Origin: Topomyia yanbarensis
Taxonomy: Eukaryota; Arthropoda; Insecta; Diptera; Culicidae
Length of the DNA: 64,000 nt
Direction: 5' to 3'
NCBI RefSeq assembly: GCF_030247195.1
Contig: NC_080672.1
Location: 92,390,113 to 92,454,112, forward strand
The number at the start of each line of letters is the position of its first letter. Position 1 is the stretch's first letter. A program made the position numbers and the translations under genes. This document shows, in pieces, positions 57,541-64,000 of this stretch. The notes beneath the pieces are model-generated. The model worked only from the letters and a program-made list of their open reading frames with translations. It searched no databases and was not told the origin of the DNA.

Positions 57541-59420
57541 AGAAGTTCTGATTGCTGAAATCGAAACATGCTTCCGCTAGCAAGCCAATGCGTAGCCTGT
57601 TTGCAAATCCTTAACCTGGATAAATATATATCAAATGAAATTGGCTATTCAAATAATTTAACAGTATGGTGTATGGATTTTGTGACCAAAACGCCAATTA
57701 CCCTCCCACCAACGCTCCCAGCTACGATACTGCGCTTTAGCTTCAATCGAGATGAGTGAGATGCTCCTATTTTTGCCATTCTCTGTTCATCGTCGGTTCT
57801 CGCGGCGTTGAAGCCATTCACGCTCCGGGTGGTTTTCTCGGAAAACTGCAGCGTGTGTAGGTCTCAGATGCTACTCGATGACGATAAGCTTGCGAAATAA
57901 CAGATTAGTCATGCCACTTTGTGCTTGATACTATGTGTTATTATGTTGTGAGTTTATGCTTCAAATTTGAAAGCTGCTGCTATCGAGTTTGATTTAAGTT
58001 TTTTAATTGTTATCCAATGAAAATAATCAATTAATTTTAATAACCTTTTTAATCACGCCAAATGTCAACTATTCGATCGAAGCCGAAATATCAACGTAAA
58101 ACATGCAGGAAATTCCCATTAAATGATTGCACAATCATACATAATTCCAAACGCCAAACCGTCGAAGATTTGTTTCTCCCTGGCCATTTCCAATCGAATC
58201 GCTTACCTGAATAAATGGATAAGCGGATCAGCGTGTTTGCGGCGGATTGACCATTTGGCATTAGCCGAGGGACACGCGGTATTCTTTGTTGTGGTTTGTT
58301 TTCTGTGTCCATGTTACCACGTTAGCCTGCTTTTGACCAAACGACCTTTTCGGTCAAGATCCCGAGCCTAATCGATTTCGTTCGCGGCAGCGGCGGCCGC
58401 GGCCATATATATTTAATTGGGGAGCCCCGTTCGGTACGGATCAACGAACGAACGAACGGTACTAACTTAGATTGGAAATGGAAAATAAAATCAAAGTTGA
58501 TCCCGCTGCACGCTACGCTTTCTGCAATGCCTCAGTTGGAGTTGTTGCGAGACACATTGAAAACTACGTTCAATGGGTGCAGAAAGGGTGCAGCAGTGAG
58601 GCAATAAAAGATAATTCCTAATCAGGATTGCCGCGGCCGAGAAGTAATGGCAATAATCACCCATCCTACCGCTCTAGGGAAAGGCCGGTGTTTTTCCACG
58701 CTGCTCAGGTGCGCCTCCGAGGAACTCCTGCACGATTTGAAAGTGAAAGTCTTCGCCTGACGAGACGAAGTAAATGGAAACAAAATTGTTTTTCTGAGAT
58801 TAGTTGGAAACCGTGCCCCCCGCCCCCAAGCCGCCGCCCGCTTGGGCCTAGCATCAATCTACGCTGGGTTCCGAGTTGAGCCGGCAAAGCAAAGAATGGA
58901 CGGACCACCTCCGAAGGCTTTGATACTGTTTGCAATCTAAGAAATACAAAGTGTTCAGTTTCAATCACAGCCGCCACACCCGGCTTGGATCAGGTAAATA
59001 TTCTTTGACTGCTTTTGGAGAAACAATAGGAAGTGCAATTTCAATGATGTTTTCATTGCACCATCGGTGTTGGGTAATAGGTTGGTTGGTTGAACCGGAG
59101 CCCACAGGCAATCTACAGAAAAGTACGTTCCAGTGTGGATAGACTGTGGAAGCGGAAGAAGGCCGGTTGGTGTAAACGTCTATCAGACTACTGTTTACTA
59201 TTCAAAGCTTTATTGACAACACAATGCAGTGTGTATGTGTGTATATGTTTGCGTGCGCGACCACATCCTCTTTGCCATCTTCGTCAACGTTGCAAACATC
59301 AGGTGTGATAGCTTTTAGCGAACGGGAGAAGGAAGTCCGGCCTCCGAAGCACGTGCCAAGCTAAACCAGCTTCGGCAATAGCGTCGGAATTACTGTAGCA
59401 TTGTTTGGAAATTGTATGAA
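57541..59420. other. GC-richer single-copy stretch with possible promoter
   Basis: The longest GC-richer, repeat-free stretch in the second half. It includes a very GC-rich patch (58382-58404, GCAGCGGCGGCCGCGGCC) and an AACGAACGAACG run at 58443. Open frames at 58123-58371, 58628-58879 and 58705-58977 (minus) are short, some with non-ATG starts, and have no domain. Candidate host regulatory or first-exon region. Confidence 0.4.
58406..58443 (+). promoter_or_regulatory. Possible TATA-type core promoter
   Basis: TATATATTTAA at 58406-58416 directly follows a GC-rich patch, and GGATCAACG lies about 33 bp downstream at the place expected for an initiator. The initiator match to the arthropod TCAGT pattern is imperfect (TCAACG). 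No downstream gene could be identified, so this is only a candidate. Confidence 0.25.
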
Positions 59421-59985
59421 GTATCGGACACCGCAACCAGTTTTTTTATTACTCGAGAGATAGTTTTTTATTGTTGGAAACAATCAAGGAATGATCGTTT
59501 TGAAAAAAGGTCATGCAGAGCTGTGAAACTTGTTTAGGAAGTAAGCGAATTGTTCGTACGAGCCTTGTTTACAAATGAGACTTTCCGATTCGCTTGGGTC
59601 AATTTTATTTTTTCAAATTAGTTCATAATGGCTGAATTCCATAAAATTCGTATATTTTATCGGATTTTTCGAAAACATACACTGAATGGTGCATGGTCAC
59701 CTGATTACTTTGTAAACTGTTTATATTATCAAATTTATTGTCCCATCAACAACATCCGTTTTATTTCTCTGAACCCCTTTGAATTAAGTAATTTTTGTTT
59801 ATCACTAAATTAGTGCCCAGCTTTTGGGCCCATTATTGAGCAAGTCTGACCTCCAAATTTTACATTTATGAAGCATTTCGTTGGATATTGATGTGAAATC
59901 CGTGCATTTCGTTTTCCAAATGCGAAAAATTGGAAGAAACTAATTTGTGCCTTGAAGTCACAAGACCTGGCTTAAATTAAGTTGA
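59421..59985. other. Unassigned A/T-rich DNA
   Basis: Nothing recognised. Confidence 0.3.
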
Positions 59986-59989
59986 CTTT

Positions 59990-60240
59990 TTGTGTTTCGA
60001 ATTCATCTCGTCAGTAACTAACACCAATTTAGGGCCAAGTTAGACGATGTATCTAAACTAGCATCGAAATATGCACTAATCAGACACTATATCCAAAGAG
60101 TCACACGACATATATCAAGCTCAGAGGAACTGGCAAATCTCGAGTGATGTCCCGGGAAGCAAAGAAAAGCCAGAAGCTCTCGAAAACGAACGTTTGTAAG
60201 TAATGTAAATCTAAAACCATCAGTTTCGTGCCTACACGCA
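59990..60240. mobile_element. Half copy of the 13044-13454 palindromic family
   Basis: GTGTTTCGAATTCATCTCGT, CAGTAACTAACACC, AGACGATGTATCTAAACTAG and CACTAATCAGACAC match the outer-to-inner order of one arm. The following TGATGTCCCGGGAAGCAAAG matches the middle of the full copy in reverse. The opposite arm is missing. Confidence 0.6.
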
Positions 60241-60701
60241 ATGGTTTTTTCGCCAAAAACTTGCGAAAAAAATTCAAAAATTAATTTTTGAGCGGACAAA
60301 AACGGGAAGCCAGTTCTAGTTACAATTAACCTATAAAACTCAATGGATTTCACTTGTCTTTCGTCTCGAGTCGATTTGAAAAAAAACTATCTTCGAAACT
60401 ACTTGATATAAGAAAATTGTGTGTTTTGAGGTTTAGAACAACTTCATAGATCATATAAAACTCGTTGGAATGATAATTGGAAAAATTATTTTTGGAAGTC
60501 CTCTAAATCTAATGAGCTATAACATCTAAACCGCTTAAAGGAGATACTTAGTTTGTTGCTCAAAAGTATTCTCGAAAGGAATCTCAACAACTTTTCCATA
60601 GACATCAGATCATTTCTACCACACCAAAAAATGAAATATCTGAAAAATCTTCTAGGAGGATTAATCATTAGCAAATTAATCATAGCAGAAAATGATAGAA
60701 T
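60241..60701. other. Unassigned A/T-rich DNA
   Basis: Nothing recognised. Overlapping opposite-strand open frames at 60486-60683 and 60553-60819 have no domains. Confidence 0.3.
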
Positions 60702-60874
60702 TTTGCGCCAACTCGAACAAATGCTGGCAGCACCCTCTCAGATTTTAATGAAACTTTCTGTGCATGAGAACTTTGTCACAAAAAGCAAAGAATACTTTGT
60801 TTTTCCAAAAACAATCTAGACTGTCTTTTGAAAAGTCAAATTTTTTTTCTACCATTTTTTTTAAATTTCTATAG

Positions 60875-61045
60875 TGGGGGTAGGCGTAGCGTATTGGTAA
60901 ATCGATTGCCTTGTATGCAGCGCACCTGGGTTCGAGTCCCGACCCCGCACATAGGGTTAGAAATTTTTCATAGGAGATTTTTCTAACCCGAAGAGGTGAA
61001 TGACCTTAAGGTTAAAACCTCTATAATCGAAATAATAAAAAAATG
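60875..61045 (+). mobile_element. tRNA-derived SINE, first family, full length
   Basis: Pol III promoter elements are visible: an A-box-like AGGCGTAGCGTATTGGT at about 60881, and a perfect B box GGTTCGAGTCC at 60929-60939. The body is GGGTTAGAAATTTTTCATAG, CTAACCCGAAGAGGTGAATG and ACCTTAAGGTTAAAACC, with an A-rich end. CTATAG flanks it at 60869-60874 and 61046-61051. This is the best reference copy in the window. Other copies are at 39224-39390, 61788-61918 and, older, 1487-1575. Confidence 0.9.
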
Positions 61046-61154
61046 CTATAGTCTAAAAATGACAAATTCTACAAAACATGTTGTAGGAGTGATTTTCACA
61101 TAATTAGTAAAATTTTTGAATAAAAATATTGAAAAAAATTTTCATCGACTCCTA

Positions 61155-61350
61155 CACTGAAAAAAAATAGATTTTAAAAATTTAAAGTCGATTTAAAAAA
61201 GAAAGTAACCTTCCATTTGGATGAAAATTTTGTTCCAGGATAAGTAATAATGTTCCCTACTTACCGTCAAAAATTCAAATTGGGCACTTTCAAGGAAAAA
61301 AAGTTATTTGAAAAAAACTTTTCCTTGTCCAAACTGAATTTTTTTCAGTG
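61155..61350. mobile_element. 196-bp TA-flanked MITE, copy 2
   Basis: CACTGAAAAAAAAT...TTTTTTTCAGTG with TA at 61153-61154 and 61351-61352. Matches 18740-18931 throughout, including GGGCACTTTCAAGGAAAA. Confidence 0.75.
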
Positions 61351-61365
61351 TATTTTTATCGAAAA

Positions 61366-61708
61366 CTATACCAATGAAAGTCATAATCATCTCAGAATCC
61401 AATTTCCCAACTGCTAGTTGCCTGGTACATGCAAAAAATATCAGTAACGAATTTTGTGCATATTCACAACAAACATTACAAACATGTGGCATATTACCCG
61501 GGTTACCTGCACCTTATCTGCATCAATACTTATTTTAGCAAATAACAGTACTATAAAACTAAGTCCTTAAAACAGTCTAGTAATAACAGTTGTGAAGAGC
61601 AGTTCTAGTAAAATTATCATTATGGATCAATAGTATAAAACAAAGTTAAACAGTATCAAGTGCTGTGCAAAGATAAACAATCCGAAGTGTAATCGTAATA
61701 ATCTACGT
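61366..61708. other. Unassigned DNA
   Basis: Nothing recognised. Confidence 0.3.
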
Positions 61709-61984
61709 CCGAAAGTAGCCATCTTGGATTTTTTTTTCGATTATAGAATTCGATTCCTAAACAAATTTCATAGCTTAGCAACCTTAAGGTCGTTCGCCTC
61801 TTCGGGTTATAACAATCTCTTATGAAAAATTTCTAACCCTATGTGCGGGATCGGGACTCGAACCCAGGTGCGCTGCGTACAAGGTAATCGATTTACCAAA
61901 TACGCTGCGCCCACCCCTCATCTTGGAATTCAACATGGCGTCATACATAAATTTCTGGCACCTACTCGTCAAGACCATTCCGAA
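61709..61984 (+). repeat. Single unit of the ~120-bp tandem repeat, split by a SINE
   Basis: GTAGCCATCTTGGATTTTTT lies before the SINE. CATCTTGGAATTCAACATGG, CATAAATTTCTGGCACCTAC and ATTCCGAAAATACCCA lie after it. They correspond to the CATCTTGGATTTCAAAATGG ... TCATCTACTGA ... TGATACCCA order of 17620-18320. Confidence 0.5.
61788..61918 (-). mobile_element. tRNA-derived SINE, first family, tail-truncated
   Basis: Minus-strand head GGGCGCAGCGTATTTGGTAA, B box GGTTCGAGTCC, GGGTTAGAAATTTTTCATAA and CCGAAGAGGCGAACGACC, ending at CTTAAGGTT without the A-rich tail. Confidence 0.85.
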
Positions 61985-64000
61985 AATACCCAGTCAGTCT
62001 AGAATCTAGACTGTGAACTCTGGGCTCTGCACTCTTCACGCTGGATTCTGGACACCGGGTTCTGGCCACGATATTCTGTGCTATGGACTCTGGACTCTAA
62101 ACTATGGTCTCTGATTCTTGACTCTAGAATTCGAACTCTAGACTCTGAAGTCTCCACTCTAAACTCAGGATTCTGAACTCTAGAATCTGCGCTCGGGACT
62201 CACGATTCTGGACTCTTGGCTCTCCCTCGGAACTCTGGATTATGGACACTGAACTTTAGATACTGGACTCTTCACTCTCATCGCTGGATGATAGACTCTT
62301 CGCGCTGGCCTCGAATTTCTGTACTATGCACTCTGGACTCTGAACCATGAGCTCTGGTATCTGGGGTCTTGACCCTTCACTCTGGAATCTGAACTCTAGA
62401 CTCTGGATTCCGAACTTTAGGCTCTGCACTCGGGTCTCTGGATTCCGGACTATGGGCTCTCTCCTCAGGACTCTGGATTGTGGTCTCTGTGCTCTTGACT
62501 CTGGGCTCTGAACTCGGAACACTGGGCTCAGTATTTTGGGTTGAGGACTCTGGTCTCTGGATTCTGGTCTCTGTGTTCTGGTCTCTGGGCTCTGTGCTCT
62601 GGACTCTGGGCTCTGGACCTTGGGCTCTGAACTCTGATCGTGGACTCTTGGCTCTCCCTCGGAACTCTGGATTATGGACACTGAACTTTAGATACTGGAC
62701 TCTTCACTCTCATCGCTGGGTGATAGACTCTTCGCGCTGGCCTCGAATTTCTGTACTATGCACTCTGGACTCTGAACCATGAGCTCTGGTATCTGCGGTC
62801 TTGACCCTTCACTCTGGAATCTGAACTCTAGACTCTGGACTCCGAACTTTAGGCTCTGCACTCGGGTCTCTGGTTTCCGGACTGTGGGCTCTCTCCTCAG
62901 CACTCTGGATTCTGGGCTCTGTGCTTTTGACTCTGGGCTCTGAACTCGGAACACTAGGCTCAGTATTTTGGGTTGAGGACTTTGGTCTCTGGGCTCTGTG
63001 CACTGGACTCTGGGCTCTGGACCTTGGGCTCTGAACTCGTGACACTTGGCTCAGTATTTTGGGTTGAGGACTCTGGTTTCTGGACTCTGAACTCTGGATT
63101 CAGGATTCTCGTCACTGGACTCTGAGCTCTAGATTCTGGACTTTGTACTCTGGATGTTGCAATCTTCACGCTGTATTCTGGACTCTGGACTCTCGCCTCG
63201 AGATTCTGTGTTATGTACTCTGGATTCTGGCCTCTGGGTTCTGTGCTCTGTGCTCTAGAGTCTGAACTCTTGCCTCCGTATTTTGGGTTAAGTACTTCGT
63301 GTTCTGGATTCTGGTCTCAGAGCTCTAGACTCTGGCCACAGTAATTTGGGTTGAGGACTCTGGACTCTCGACTCTTTTCTCTACACTCTAAACTCTGGAC
63401 TTTGCATTCTGAAATCTAAATTTTTAACTTGAGATTCTGTGCTATGGACTCTGGACTGTAGACTGTGCTCTCTGAGCTATGGGCTCTGGGTCTTGATTCT
63501 AGACTTTGGACCCTGAACTGTGCACTCTGGACTCTGAACTGTGCACTCTAGACTCCAAACTCTGGGCTATGCACTCTGCACTCGGAACTCTAAATTCTGG
63601 ACTCCGGACTCTAGTAGCTCTCTCCTCGGGACAATGAGTTCTGGTCGCTGGGCTATGGAATCGAATGTCTGGAATATCGAATCTGAACTTTGGAATCTGT
63701 ACTCTAAATTAAGCACTAGTGTGGGTTAGGGGCCCTGGGCTTTGAGCTGTGGGCTCTGAATTATGTGCTGAGGACTCTATGCTTTAGTATTTTGGGATAA
63801 CTCTAGAGTCTGGTTTCTGGACTCTAGATTTTGGACTCTGGGCTCTGGCATCTGAACTCTGTACTATGGGCTCTGAACTCTGCGCTCTGGACTCTGAACT
63901 CTGCAGTCGGAGCTCTGGATTCTGGACTTTGAGCTCTGTTTTGGGAACTCTGGGTTCTGATCGCTGCACTATCGACTCTGGACTCTGCATTCTCGAACTC
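61985..64000. repeat. Heptanucleotide (GACTCTG)n satellite, >2 kb
   Basis: Degenerate array of 7-bp words RRCTCTG (GACTCTG, GGCTCTG, AACTCTG and variants such as GATTCTG), reaching the right edge. Because the unit is 7 bp and rich in CAG/CTG-type codons, all three frames of each strand tend to stay open (for example 62256-62681 minus, 62480-62782 plus) and give the same permuted heptapeptides, QSPESRV-like on minus and DSGLWTL-like on plus. These frames are not genes. Confidence 0.95.
62211..63050. repeat. 432-bp higher-order repeat within the heptamer satellite
   Basis: 62211-62642 and 62643 to about 63050 are near-identical: GACTCTTGGCTCTCCCTCGG at 62211 and 62643, CATCGCTGGATGATAGACTC at 62280 against CATCGCTGGGTGATAGACTC 432 bp later, and TCAGTATTTTGGGTTGAGGA near 62528 and 62960. 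The second copy has a small deletion near its end. A shorter third piece (GCTCAGTATTTTGGGTTGAG) occurs near 63050. This points to a recent duplication by unequal exchange. Confidence 0.85.

Larger units (their letters stand above)
60702..61365 (+). repeat. Interspersed repeat carrying a MITE and a SINE, copy 2
   Basis: Same element as 18468-18950, with the identical internal MITE position. A SINE (60875-61045) interrupts it after TTTCTATAG; the empty site in the other copy reads GGCTATAAATGAC. The relative order of events is therefore MITE first, amplification of the carrier, then SINE. Confidence 0.75.

Noticed and set aside
58628..58977. Arginine/proline-rich open frames on both strands
   Set aside because: Non-ATG start on the plus strand, antisense overlap and composition-driven; no domain recognised.
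60875..61045. tRNA gene
   Set aside because: The A and B boxes are present, but the cloverleaf is degenerate and the unit has a non-tRNA body, an A-rich tail and flanking duplications, so it is a SINE.
62256..62681. 141-codon serine/proline/glutamate-rich open frame and its neighbours
   Set aside because: Product of the 7-bp satellite; the same heptapeptide appears in all frames, with no start context or domain.

Overview
Eukaryotic, non-coding, repeat-dominated DNA, most probably from a mosquito (Culicidae; an aedine or sabethine species is my guess, unproven). The grounds are the A/T-rich background, tRNA-derived SINEs with a conserved GGTTCGAGTCC B box, the mosquito-type interspersed repeat ending in GGCCCTCCGGGCC plus a GAGAAAGGCAAAAA-like tail, abundant TTAA- and TA-flanked MITEs, and remnants of LOA-like and other non-LTR retrotransposons and Tc1/mariner-group transposases. 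I see no intact protein-coding gene, no operon, no CRISPR array, no rRNA or functional tRNA gene and no recognisable viral insertion. The best candidate for a host exon is an unrecognised open stretch at 13819-14076.

Layout. 1-1400 is an A/T satellite with ~450-500 bp higher-order units. 1.5-6.2 kb holds an old SINE, a TTAA-flanked 519-bp MITE inserted in a decayed minisatellite, and a GC-richer single-copy stretch. 6.2-19 kb is mostly single-copy DNA with scattered MITEs, a (TAA)47 microsatellite, a palindromic element, the candidate exon and a block of two tandem repeats (17.3-18.3 kb). 19.6-22.0 kb is a long mosquito repeat plus a 544-bp palindromic element. 22.7-25.7 kb is a minus-strand LOA-like retrotransposon whose reverse transcriptase reading frame is split by a ~1.7-kb TIR-flanked insertion that contains a SINE and a broken gene with RING-like and CCHC zinc motifs. 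29.6-36.2 kb holds a second 519-bp MITE, a second LOA-like remnant and a composite element. 37.5-42.1 kb holds a minisatellite, a transposase remnant, a SINE, a second type of reverse transcriptase remnant split by a MITE, and a 1.55-kb inverted-repeat element. 43.8-49.8 kb holds two near-identical 1.56-kb fold-back elements with 5-bp target duplications and termini resembling recombination signal sequences (Transib-like). 50.3-51.9 kb holds a near-perfect ~91-bp-arm hairpin and an internally deleted mariner-like element. 52.5-56.9 kb is an AATTAAATGA-type satellite riddled with insertions. 57.5-59.4 kb is GC-richer single-copy DNA with a possible TATA promoter. 60.7-61.4 kb is a layered nest of three repeats. 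62.0 kb to the end is a heptanucleotide satellite with a 432-bp higher-order repeat, running off the window.

Nothing here forms a pathway. The pieces are linked by insertion history: satellites and retrotransposon bodies acted as targets for later DNA transposons and SINEs. The inverted-repeat elements are numerous enough that, if transcribed, they could be sources of double-stranded RNA. All family names rest on motifs read by eye, not on database searches.
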